This document shows positions 24,696-32,211 of a stretch of 64,000 nt of DNA, in pieces. This DNA comes from JASLBX01 sp036373915 (GTDB taxonomy: Bacteria > Actinomycetota > Actinomycetes > Jiangellales > Jiangellaceae), in the NCBI GenBank assembly GCA_036373915.1, contig DASUUU010000137.1, positions 16,117 through 80,116 of the forward strand. Reading direction: 5' to 3'. The notes below the pieces were generated by a model. The model was not told the DNA's origin, did no database searches, and worked only from the letters and a program-made list of their open reading frames with translations. The position numbers and the translations under genes were made by a program. Numbering within the stretch: position 1 is the stretch's first letter; each line of letters begins with the position of its first letter.

Positions 24696-25403
24696 GTGGC
24701 GCTCGAAGCCGAGCACCGGCCGTCGGACTCGCCGTACATCGCCCGTGTCTGGCGCGGCAGGACCTCCGGTATCGAGCGCATGATGTCCGTGGCGACGCCG
24801 CATTGGGAACTCGTCGTGTGGAGTCACCGTGGCCTCGTCCACGTAGCGGCCCGTGGCCCGGAGACGGTCGCGAGCGTGGCCGACGTGCCCGACGAGTCCG
24901 ATTCATTCGGTATCAGCTTCTCACTTGGCACGTCGATGCCGCATCTGCCGGTGTCGCGGCTCGTCGACACGGCCGTGGAGTGCCCACATGCGACCGCGTG
25001 CGAGTTCGTGCTCCGAGGCGAGCAGTGGTCGCTGCCGGCTTTCGACAACGCCGAGGAGTTCGTCGGCCGGCTCGTCCGCGAGCGGGTGCTCGTGCGCGAT
25101 CCGCTCGTGGGTGCGGCCGTGCAGGGCGAGAGTCCGAGGGTCGGTGCGCGCTCGGTGCAGCGGCGCGTCGCCGCGGCGACCGGCCTCACGCAGAGTGCGA
25201 TCCGGCAGATCGAGCGGGCCCGGCAGGCCGCGATCCTGCTGGGCGAGGGGGCCGCGGCCCTTGATGTGGTGCACCGGCTCGGTTTCTACGACCAACCACA
25301 CCTGGCCAGGTCACTCAAGCGCTTCATCGGCCGCACTGCGACCCAGCTGCGGCGAAGCGATGCGGCGCAGCCGCTGTCGCTTCTGTACAAGACCGGCGCC
25401 TGA
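24696..25403 (+). CDS. AraC-type helix-turn-helix transcriptional regulator
   Basis: The product has 235 residues. The C-terminal AraC-type domain is visible: SVQRRVAAATGLTQSAIRQIERARQAA (first helix-turn-helix) and VVHRLGFYDQPHLARSLKRFIGRTATQLRR (second). The N-terminal part is a cupin-like sensor domain without a recognisable ligand motif. GTG start. It stands divergent from the methyltransferase and upstream of the DHFR-like gene, either of which could be its target. Confidence 0.85.
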   Translation: MALEAEHRPSDSPYIARVWRGRTSGIERMMSVATPHWELVVWSHRGLVHVAARGPETVASVADVPDESDSFGISFSLGTSMPHLPVSRLVDTAVECPHATACEFVLRGEQWSLPAFDNAEEFVGRLVRERVLVRDPLVGAAVQGESPRVGARSVQRRVAAATGLTQSAIRQIERARQAAILLGEGAAALDVVHRLGFYDQPHLARSLKRFIGRTATQLRRSDAAQPLSLLYKTGA

Positions 25404-25489
25404 TCGCCTTCTAGGGTTGCGCGTGATGCGGCACGCACTCGTGTCGCAGTCTGTCGTACAGCCACCACAGGAAGGAGAACCACAACACC

Positions 25490-26026
25490 ATGGGCAAGAT
25501 CATCTCGAACTTCTTCATCTCGCTCGACGGAGTTGTCGAGGCGCCGGACCAATGGCACTTCCCGTACTTCAACGACGAGATGGGCGCCGCCGTGAGCGCC
25601 GGCCTCGACAGCACCAAGGCGCTGCTCATGGGACGCAAGCTCTACGACGAGTGGGCCGCGTACTGGCCGGACAGCACGGATGAGCCGGTCGCAACTCACT
25701 TCAACAACATGCCGAAGTACGTGATCTCCAACTCGCTGACGAACCCGACCTGGAACAACACGACGGTGCTGCCCGGGGATGTCGACGCGATTCACCGGTT
25801 CAAGGACAGCGTCGACGGCGACATCGGCATGTCCGGCAGCGCGACCACGGTGCGTTGGCTCCTCGCTAACGGATTGCTCGACGAACTCCGCCTACTCGTG
25901 CACCCGATCGCGATCGGTGAGGGCCAGCGCCTGTTTGAGGACCCACCGACGTACAAGTTGAAGCTCACCGACAGCGCCACCTTCTCGACCGGCGTGCTCA
26001 ACCTCACCTACACGCCGGCCGATTGA
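25490..26026 (+). CDS. Dihydrofolate reductase / RibD C-terminal domain family protein
   Basis: The product has 178 residues beginning GKIISNFFISLDGVVEAPDQW, typical of the RibD_C/DHFR-like family, with a central LLMGRKLYDEWAAYWP, GSATTVRWLLANGLLDELRLLVHPIAIGEGQRLF near the C-terminus. This fold binds NADPH; no substrate is known for this group. An AAGGAG precedes the start. Confidence 0.88.
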   Translation: MGKIISNFFISLDGVVEAPDQWHFPYFNDEMGAAVSAGLDSTKALLMGRKLYDEWAAYWPDSTDEPVATHFNNMPKYVISNSLTNPTWNNTTVLPGDVDAIHRFKDSVDGDIGMSGSATTVRWLLANGLLDELRLLVHPIAIGEGQRLFEDPPTYKLKLTDSATFSTGVLNLTYTPAD

Positions 26027-26032
26027 ACCTGG

Positions 26033-26406
26033 CGGGGACGAGCCGGCCTGTAAGCCGGATTCTGTGCGTCCCGAAGGACCGGCGACCATCTATCTGGGAC
26101 CGTCGTTGCCTACGGCCTCTAGCGGTCTACCCGGGAGCTCGGGCGGGCCGCCCTCGAACGCTCCCTGTCTGACCTTGCTCCAGGTGGGGTTTACCGAGCC
26201 GCCCGAGTCACCTCGGGCGCTGGTGGTCTCTTACACCGCCGTTTCACCCTTACCGGCCTGCCGAAGCACACCGGCGGTTTGTTTTCTGTGGCACTTTCCC
26301 GCGGGTCACCCCGGGTGGCCGTTAGCCACCACCCTGCCCTGTGGAGTCCGGACTTTCCTCGGCGGGACGCCAAGCGCCCCGACGCGGCCGCCCGGCCGGC
26401 TCGTCC
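26033..26406 (-). ncRNA. rnpB: RNase P RNA (M1 RNA), bacterial class A
   Basis: Read on the minus strand, the segment has the conserved RNase P landmarks: GAGGAAAGTCCGGACTCC (P4 5' half, J3/4), CACAGGGCAGGGTGGTGGCTAACGG split across CR-I and P-helices, GGGTAAGGGTGAAA and GTAAGAGACCACCAG, AAACCCCACC, AGATGG, and ACAGAATCCGGCTTACAGG at the 3' end. GGACGAGCCGGCC at the 5' end pairs with GGCCGGCTCGTCC at 26036-26048 to close helix P1, which sets the ends to within a few bases. It is the catalytic RNA that matures tRNA 5' ends. Protein frames across it are shadows. Confidence 0.96.
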
Positions 26407-26445
26407 GCCACCGCAAGGATACCGCTACCGGGATACGATCCCGCC

Positions 26446-26853
26446 ATGCCGACGGCCGGCTACTCTGGTACGCCGCTGCCCCGAAAGCTGGGTATCAAAG
26501 CCGGCTCTCGGGTGTTGCTGGACGGCGCGCCGGGCGGCTTCGCCCTTGAGCCGCTTCCGGATCACACCGTGGTCCACCACCATGCCGGCGCGGGCGAGTA
26601 CGACGTGATCGTCGCGTTCTGCCCGGAAGCCGCGCGGGTACACCGCCGGTTCGAACCGCTCGTCGCGCGGCTGGAGACGGCCGGCGGGTTGTGGATCGCC
26701 TGGCCGAAACGATCGAGCGGGGTGCCGACCGACCTCGACGAGAATCGGGTCCGCGACCTGGGCCTGGCCGCCGGACTGGTGGACGTCAAGGTGTGCGCTA
26801 TCGACCAGACGTGGTCCGGACTACGGTTCGTTCGACGGCTCGCCGACCGCTGA
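26446..26853 (+). CDS. DUF3052 family protein
   Basis: The product has 135 residues starting MPTAGYSGTPLPRKLGIKAGSRVLL, the typical DUF3052 start, followed by YDVIVAFCPEA and a C-terminal DVKVCAIDQTWSGLRFVRR. Function is unknown; the family is widespread in Actinobacteria. It is divergent from rnpB and 17 bases upstream of the chelatase gene. Confidence 0.85.
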   Translation: MPTAGYSGTPLPRKLGIKAGSRVLLDGAPGGFALEPLPDHTVVHHHAGAGEYDVIVAFCPEAARVHRRFEPLVARLETAGGLWIAWPKRSSGVPTDLDENRVRDLGLAAGLVDVKVCAIDQTWSGLRFVRRLADR

Positions 26854-26870
26854 CGCGTACGCTGGCAGGC

Positions 26871-27560
26871 ATGTCCGACTCGCCGGTCCTCGTCGCGGCC
26901 GCCCACGGCACCCGGGATGCCGGCGGCCGTACCATGATCGACCTGTTGCGTACCGAGGTCGCCGATCGCCGCCAGGGTCTGGACGTCGCAGAGGCATACG
27001 TCGACGAGGACGTCCAGCAACCTGGCTTGACCTCAGTCCTGGCCGACCTGCCCGAGGCCGTGGTCGTGCCGGTTCTCCTGTCTGCCGGCTACCACGTCCA
27101 TGTCGATGTCACCAACGCGATCGCCGCAGCCGACCGACCCGGAGTTCGGGCCGCTAGACCGCTCGGCCCCGATCCCGTGCTGGCCGAGGTGCTCGCCGAC
27201 CGGCTGACCGATGCGGGCGCGGGCGGTCACGCCGTGGTGCTGGCCGCCGCGGGCTCGTCCGACCCGCGTGCGGCGACGGACGTCGAGCGGATGGCGGAAC
27301 TGCTCACGGCAAGGTTGGTCCGGCCCGTCACGGCCGCGTACGCCACGGCCAGCCGTCCCACCGTCGCCGAATCGGTCGCTGCGCTGCACGCGGCAGGGGA
27401 GCGGGTGGCCATCGCGTCCTACCTGCTAGCGCCGGGTAGCTTCCACGACCGGCTCCGTACGAGCGGCGCCGAGGTGGTGGCGGCGCCGCTGCTGCCGGAT
27501 GCGCGGATCGCCGAGTTGGTGCTCCGCAGGTACGACGAGGCGCTGGCTACGGGAGGGTAA
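26871..27560 (+). CDS. Sirohydrochlorin chelatase / CbiX family protein
   Basis: The product has 229 residues, two repeats of the CbiX fold. AAAHGTRD at about 8-15 carries the chelatase histidine and SAGYHVHVD at about 70-78 further histidines; a second half-domain begins VVLAAAGSSDPRA. These enzymes insert Fe2+ or Co2+ into sirohydrochlorin for siroheme or cobalamin. No siroheme gene is adjacent, so the metal is not defined; cobT at the window end is far away. Its end overlaps the convergent map gene by 14 bp. Confidence 0.85.
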   Translation: MSDSPVLVAAAHGTRDAGGRTMIDLLRTEVADRRQGLDVAEAYVDEDVQQPGLTSVLADLPEAVVVPVLLSAGYHVHVDVTNAIAAADRPGVRAARPLGPDPVLAEVLADRLTDAGAGGHAVVLAAAGSSDPRAATDVERMAELLTARLVRPVTAAYATASRPTVAESVAALHAAGERVAIASYLLAPGSFHDRLRTSGAEVVAAPLLPDARIAELVLRRYDEALATGG

Positions 27561-28395
27561 GGATCTCGGCACCGGATTCGGTGACCAGGATGGTGTGCTC
27601 GAACTGGGCCGAGCGTCGCCCGTCCTTGGTCACCACGGTCCAGCCGTCGTCCCACATCTCCCACTCGTGGGTGCCGAGGTTGAGCATCGGTTCGATGGTG
27701 AACGTCATGCCCGGCTCCATGATCGTGGTGGCCGTCGGGTCGTCGTAGTGCGGGATGACAAGACCGGAGTGGAACCAGGTGCCGATGCCGTGCCCGGTGA
27801 ACTCGCGGACGACGCCGTAGCCGAACCGGCGGGAGTACGACTCGATGACACGGCCGATGACGTTGATGGCCCGCCCCGGTGCCACCGCCTTGATCCCACG
27901 GTGAAGCGCCTCCCGTGTGCGCTCGACCAGCAGTTTGGACTCCTCGTCGACGTCCCCGACGAAGTAGGTGGCGTCGGTGTCGCCGTGCACACCGCCGATG
28001 AAGGCCGTGATGTCGATGTTGACGATGTCGCCGTCCCGCAGCACCGTGGAATCCGGGATGCCGTGGCAGATGACCTCGTTCACGCTCGTGCACAGCGACT
28101 TCGGAAAGCCGCGGTACCCCAGAGTCGACGGGTAGGCACCGTGGTCGCAGAGGTATTCGTGCCCGATCCGGTCGAGTTCGTCCGTCGTGACGCCCGGCTC
28201 GATGTATTTGGCCACCTCGCCCATCGCCCTGGCAGCGAGCCGGCCCGCCACGCGCATCCGCTCGATCGTCTCCGCGTCCTTGACCTCTGAACCGGTGAAC
28301 TTGGCGGGTGCTTTGCGGCCGACGTACTCGGGTCGGGAGATCGACGCGGGTACCGTTCGCATCGGAGAGATCCGGCCGGGTACGACAGAGGTCAT
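27547..28395 (-). CDS. map: Type I methionine aminopeptidase (first copy, with N-terminal extension)
   Basis: The product has 282 residues. Dinuclear metal ligands are visible: NIDITAFIGGVHGDTDATYFVGD (two Asp), FTGHGIG (His), TFTIEPM (Glu) and FEHTILV (Glu), with CHGIPD His upstream. A roughly 40-residue N-terminal extension rich in P and S is typical of the actinobacterial MetAP1c form. It removes the initiator Met from nascent proteins. ATG 28395 is preferred to the TTG at 28404. A second, shorter copy lies at 51557-52351. Confidence 0.94.
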   Translation of the reverse strand: MTSVVPGRISPMRTVPASISRPEYVGRKAPAKFTGSEVKDAETIERMRVAGRLAARAMGEVAKYIEPGVTTDELDRIGHEYLCDHGAYPSTLGYRGFPKSLCTSVNEVICHGIPDSTVLRDGDIVNIDITAFIGGVHGDTDATYFVGDVDEESKLLVERTREALHRGIKAVAPGRAINVIGRVIESYSRRFGYGVVREFTGHGIGTWFHSGLVIPHYDDPTATTIMEPGMTFTIEPMLNLGTHEWEMWDDGWTVVTKDGRRSAQFEHTILVTESGAEILTLP

Positions 28396-28429
28396 GATGG
28401 ACAAGTGTACGGATAGTTGAGGGGGTCAC

Positions 28430-28615
28430 ATGGCGGGTCCGTGGTACTGGTGCTTGGACCACCAGCGGGTCGAAGCCGGCGAAGGCTGCCCCAACGATCG
28501 GCGGCTCGGCCCGTATGAGGACCGTGAACGGGCCGAGCGCGCGCTGGAGATCGCCCGCGAGCGAACGGAGGCGTGGGACGCCGAGGACGCGGCCGAGGAC
28601 GCCTGGGACGACTGA
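28430..28615 (+). CDS. Small acidic conserved-type protein of unknown function
   Basis: The product has 61 residues: an N-terminal WYWCLDHQRVEAGEGC segment with two cysteines, then a strongly charged helix and an acidic tail (AEDAAEDAWDD). GAGGGGG upstream gives a very strong ribosome site for ATG 28430. It lies between the divergent map and convergent panB genes. No function is assigned; codon usage is typical for the region, supporting a real gene. Confidence 0.72.
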   Translation: MAGPWYWCLDHQRVEAGEGCPNDRRLGPYEDRERAERALEIARERTEAWDAEDAAEDAWDD

Positions 28616-28623
28616 CCACGGGG

Positions 28624-29460
28624 TTAGTCGTAGGAGTGGTCGGCCGTGGGGAAGGTGCCCTGCACGACGTCCGCAGCGAACTGGCCGGTCGCGGACAGCA
28701 GCGCACCGCGCAAGTCGGCGTAGGTCTTGACGAACCGCGGCAGGCGTCCGCCCCGCAATCCGGCCATGTCCTGCCACACCAGGACCTGCGCGTCGCAGTT
28801 CGGGCCGGCGCCGATGCCGATTGTCGGAATCCGCAGTGCCTCGGTGACCTCCCGGGCAAGGTCGGCGGTGACCATTTCCAGGACGACGGCGAACGCACCG
28901 GCGTCTTCCAGCGCCTTGGCCGCGCCGAGTACCCGGGCGGCGTCGTCGCCCCGTCCCTGCACCCGGTAGCCGCCGAGCGCGTTGACGCTCTGCGGGGTGA
29001 AACCGACATGCGCCATGACGGGAACGCCCGCGCTGACGATCTTCTCCACGGTGGGGACGACAGGTAGCCCGCCCTCGAGCTTGACGGCCTGCACCCCGGC
29101 TTCCTTCATGAACCTGATCGCCGTGGCCAGACCCTGCTCGGGCCCGAGCTGGTAGGAACCGAACGGCAGATCGCCCACGACAAGGGCCCTGGTCGTGGAG
29201 CGCACGACGGCCCGTGCCAGCGGGATGAGTTCGTCGACGGGAACCGGGATCGTGTCGGGGTAGGCGAGCACGTTGTTGCCTGCCGAGTCGCCGACCAGCA
29301 GCACGGGAATGCCGGCCTCGTCGAAGATCTCCGCGCTGTACATGTCGTACGAGGTGAGCATCGGCCAGCGCTCGCCCCTGTCCTTGGCCTGCTGCAGGTC
29401 GTGGATGGTGACCCGGCGGCTGCGCTCGCCGCCGTACAGCGGGACGGGTTCGGTGGACAT
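28624..29460 (-). CDS. panB: 3-methyl-2-oxobutanoate hydroxymethyltransferase
   Basis: The product has 278 residues, the first committed enzyme of pantothenate synthesis, adding a hydroxymethyl group from methylenetetrahydrofolate to ketoisovalerate. Signature segments are GDSAGNNVLAYPDTIPV (Mg-binding region), VKLEGG, VMAHVGFTPQS and IGIGAGPNCDAQVLVWQDM. ATG 29460 with GGAGA upstream. The 203-bp gap to the divergent aquaporin gene shows no clear motif. Confidence 0.95.
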   Translation of the reverse strand: MSTEPVPLYGGERSRRVTIHDLQQAKDRGERWPMLTSYDMYSAEIFDEAGIPVLLVGDSAGNNVLAYPDTIPVPVDELIPLARAVVRSTTRALVVGDLPFGSYQLGPEQGLATAIRFMKEAGVQAVKLEGGLPVVPTVEKIVSAGVPVMAHVGFTPQSVNALGGYRVQGRGDDAARVLGAAKALEDAGAFAVVLEMVTADLAREVTEALRIPTIGIGAGPNCDAQVLVWQDMAGLRGGRLPRFVKTYADLRGALLSATGQFAADVVQGTFPTADHSYD

Positions 29461-29663
29461 CTGGTCTCCTTAGCGGTCTCGAGGCCCGTTCGTCGGGTCC
29501 CCTGACGCTGCCGATCCTGCCATCTGCTTACCATGTCCGGCGGAAAGGACGCAGGAGTCGATTGACACGCCCGCCTGCCACGGAGGTCCCGAGCTTGAGC
29601 AGTGCCAGCCCTTAACGTGGGCCTCCGACGACACCCCCCATCGTCAGCCTGAGGAGCACCGTC

Positions 29664-30356
29664 ATGCCCCCGTCCTGGGTTCCCAACGCCGTCGCCGAAG
29701 CGATCGGCGCATTCGCCCTCTGTTTCGCAGGAATCCTGGTGATCAACAGCGGCGCCGTCGACCTCACCGGCGTTGCGCTGGCGCAAGGGCTGGTGATCGC
29801 CGTGATGGTCGCCGCGCTGGGACACGTGTCGGGGGGACACTTCAATCCAGCGGTGACCTTGGCCTTCCTGCTGGGCCGGCGCATCGATCCGGCGATGGCG
29901 ACGGTCTACTGGGCCGCGCAGCTGGTCGGCGGGCTCGTGGCTGCCGTGATAGTGGCTTGGACCGTCGGCCGCGGTGCGGTGGCGACCGGCACACCGATCC
30001 TGGCCGACGATGTGAACCCGTTCGCGGGAATCGTGCTGGAGGCCATCGCGGCGTTCTTCCTGGTGCTGGTGTTCCTCGGGACCGTCGTTGACCGGCGCGC
30101 GCCCGCGACCGTGTACCCCCTGGCGATCGGCCTTACCGTCGCGGTGGGGGTCTACACGACGGGGACCTTCACCGGTGGCGCGCTCAACCCGGCCCGGGCG
30201 TTCGGTCCGGCACTCGTCGGCGCCGAATGGGGAGGCACCGTCGCCTGGCTGATCGGCCCGCTGCTCGGGGGAGTGCTGGCCTGGGCCGTCTACGACTACC
30301 TGATCGCGCCGCGGCCGGAGATCACCCGGCATGCAGCGTCGGCCGAGCAGGCCTAG
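29664..30356 (+). CDS. Aquaporin / MIP family channel
   Basis: The product has 230 residues and six membrane helices with both pore NPA boxes intact: GGHFNPAVT (about 62) and GGALNPARAFGPAL (about 178). It conducts water, or small neutral solutes; the arginine after the second NPA is the selectivity-filter residue. The helices are AqpZ-like in length, but specificity is not certain. GAGGAG lies upstream of the ATG. Its stop overlaps that of nadE. Confidence 0.92.
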   Translation: MPPSWVPNAVAEAIGAFALCFAGILVINSGAVDLTGVALAQGLVIAVMVAALGHVSGGHFNPAVTLAFLLGRRIDPAMATVYWAAQLVGGLVAAVIVAWTVGRGAVATGTPILADDVNPFAGIVLEAIAAFFLVLVFLGTVVDRRAPATVYPLAIGLTVAVGVYTTGTFTGGALNPARAFGPALVGAEWGGTVAWLIGPLLGGVLAWAVYDYLIAPRPEITRHAASAEQA

Positions 30357-32134
30357 ACCGGCGGCAGCGGCTCCCGCCACCGGCTGGTGATCGGCACCCG
30401 TCGGTCGCGGCCGAAGTTGCGCTCGGTGACCTTCGGTCCCGGCGGGTACTGGCGTCGCTTGTACTCCGCCCCGTCGACCATCCGGATGATCCGCCGGACG
30501 AGCTCTGCGTCGTGGCCGGCCGCGACGATGTCGGCGGCGCCCCTATCCTGTTCGACGTACATGTCGAGGATCTCGTCCAGCAGCTGGTAGTCCGGCAGCG
30601 AGTCGGTGTCGAGCTGGCCGGGGCGCAGTTCGGCGCTCGGCGGCTTCTCGATGGAGCTGACCGGGATCGGTGGCGTCTCGCCGCGCTTGTCGGCGATCTG
30701 GTTACGCCACCGCGAGAGCTGCCAGACCATCGTCTTCGGGACGTCCTTCAGCGGTGCGTACCCGCCGACCGCGTCACCGTAGATGGTGGAGTAGCCGACG
30801 GCCAGCTCACTCTTGTTGCCGGTGGCGAGCACTAGATGCCCATGCTGGTTGGACAGGCCCATCAGCAGCATGCCCCTGATGCGCGCCTGCAGGTTCTCCT
30901 CGGCGACGCCGGTCAGCTCGACGTTGTCCAGGAACGCCGTGACCATGGGTGAGATCGGGATCACGCTGTACTTCAGCCCGGTCCGGTCGGCCAGGTCGCT
31001 GGCGTCGGATCGGGAGTGTTCGGTCGAGTACCTGCTCGGCATGGATACCGCGTACACGTTCTCTGGGCCGATGGCGTCGCACGCCACGACGGCCGTGAGA
31101 GCCGAGTCGATCCCGCCCGACAGGCCTAGCACAACCGAGCGGAAGTCGTTCTTGCGAACGTAGTCGCGCAACCCGGTGACCAGGCCGGCGTACACCTCCG
31201 CTTCGTCGCTGATCCGTTGCGCGATGCCGGCCTCCTGCGGCTCGTACGCCGGTAGCGGATCGGTCGAGATGGTGTGTCGGCGCACCTGGTAGCCGCCGAT
31301 CTCCTCCGTGGTCGTCGAGCCGGCCGGCGGTGCGGTCGCGGTCGCATCCGGCAGGTCGAGGTCGACGACAAGGCAACCGTCCTCGAACTGCGGCGCCCGG
31401 CCCAGGACCGTACCGTCCGCCGCCACGACCACCGAATCGCCGTCGAAGACAAGCTCGTCCTGGCCGCCGACCATGGCGACGTAGGCGAGGGCGCAGCCGG
31501 CTTGGGCGGCGCGGCGCCGGCACAGGTCGAGCCGGACGTCGTCCTTGTTGAGCTCGTAGGGCGAGGCGTTGATGACCATCAGCAACCCGGCGTCGGTGGC
31601 CCGAGTCGTGGCGACCGGCCCGCCCTCCTGCCACAGGTCCTCGCAGATGGCGAATGCGATGTCGACCCCGTGCATCCGCAGCACGGAGAGGTGGTCGCCC
31701 TGGACGAAATGCCGGAACTCATCAAAAACGCCGTAATTTGGCAGGTGGTGTTTGGCCTGAGTTAGTACGATCCGCCCGCCATGCAGGACCGCGAGGGCGT
31801 TCTGTGGTGCCCCTTTGGGCCGGCCGAGCTTCTCGGTGTGGGCGATGTCCTCGTCACGGTCGAGGTATCCCACCACGACGGCGACCTCGCCGAGCCCCTC
31901 GTCGGCAAGCCGGCTCGCCAGCCGGTCCAGCGCTCGCCGGGATGCGTCGACGAAGGAGCCGCGCAGTGCAAGGTCCTCGACCGGGTAACCGGTGAGCGTC
32001 ATCTCTGGGAAGGCGATCAGATGCGCGCCCCGGCCGCCCGCGTGTTTCGCGAAATGGACGATCAGCTCGAAGTTGCCCTCAATCGCTCCCACGGTCGGAT
32101 TGACCTGGGCCAGGGCGATTCGGATCTGTGCCAC
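30353..32134 (-). CDS. nadE: Glutamine-dependent NAD+ synthetase
   Basis: The product has 593 residues. An N-terminal nitrilase-type glutaminase domain (AFPEMTLTGYPVEDL with Glu, IAFAICEDLWQ with catalytic Cys) supplies ammonia to the C-terminal synthetase domain, whose PP-loop LGLSGGIDSALT lies near 340. It converts nicotinic acid adenine dinucleotide to NAD+. GTG 32134 (VAQIRIALAQVNPTVG) is the family start; an ATG at 32170 would add 12 unconserved residues. Confidence 0.95.
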   Translation of the reverse strand: MAQIRIALAQVNPTVGAIEGNFELIVHFAKHAGGRGAHLIAFPEMTLTGYPVEDLALRGSFVDASRRALDRLASRLADEGLGEVAVVVGYLDRDEDIAHTEKLGRPKGAPQNALAVLHGGRIVLTQAKHHLPNYGVFDEFRHFVQGDHLSVLRMHGVDIAFAICEDLWQEGGPVATTRATDAGLLMVINASPYELNKDDVRLDLCRRRAAQAGCALAYVAMVGGQDELVFDGDSVVVAADGTVLGRAPQFEDGCLVVDLDLPDATATAPPAGSTTTEEIGGYQVRRHTISTDPLPAYEPQEAGIAQRISDEAEVYAGLVTGLRDYVRKNDFRSVVLGLSGGIDSALTAVVACDAIGPENVYAVSMPSRYSTEHSRSDASDLADRTGLKYSVIPISPMVTAFLDNVELTGVAEENLQARIRGMLLMGLSNQHGHLVLATGNKSELAVGYSTIYGDAVGGYAPLKDVPKTMVWQLSRWRNQIADKRGETPPIPVSSIEKPPSAELRPGQLDTDSLPDYQLLDEILDMYVEQDRGAADIVAAGHDAELVRRIIRMVDGAEYKRRQYPPGPKVTERNFGRDRRVPITSRWREPLPPV

Positions 32135-32211
32135 ACCCGAAAGCCTACGCGGGGCAATGATCACGTTCATCCGGCGGCTTCGTCGGGCGCGATGTCGGAC
32201 ACAATGGGGGT

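Noticed and set aside
26064..26549. Plus-strand protein frames over 26.04-26.4 kb
   Set aside because: The segment is RNase P RNA on the minus strand.
28411..28417. Isolated GGATAGT heptamer between map and the small acidic gene
   Set aside because: No partner heptamers at 11-bp period and no linked -10; single 7-mers are expected by chance.
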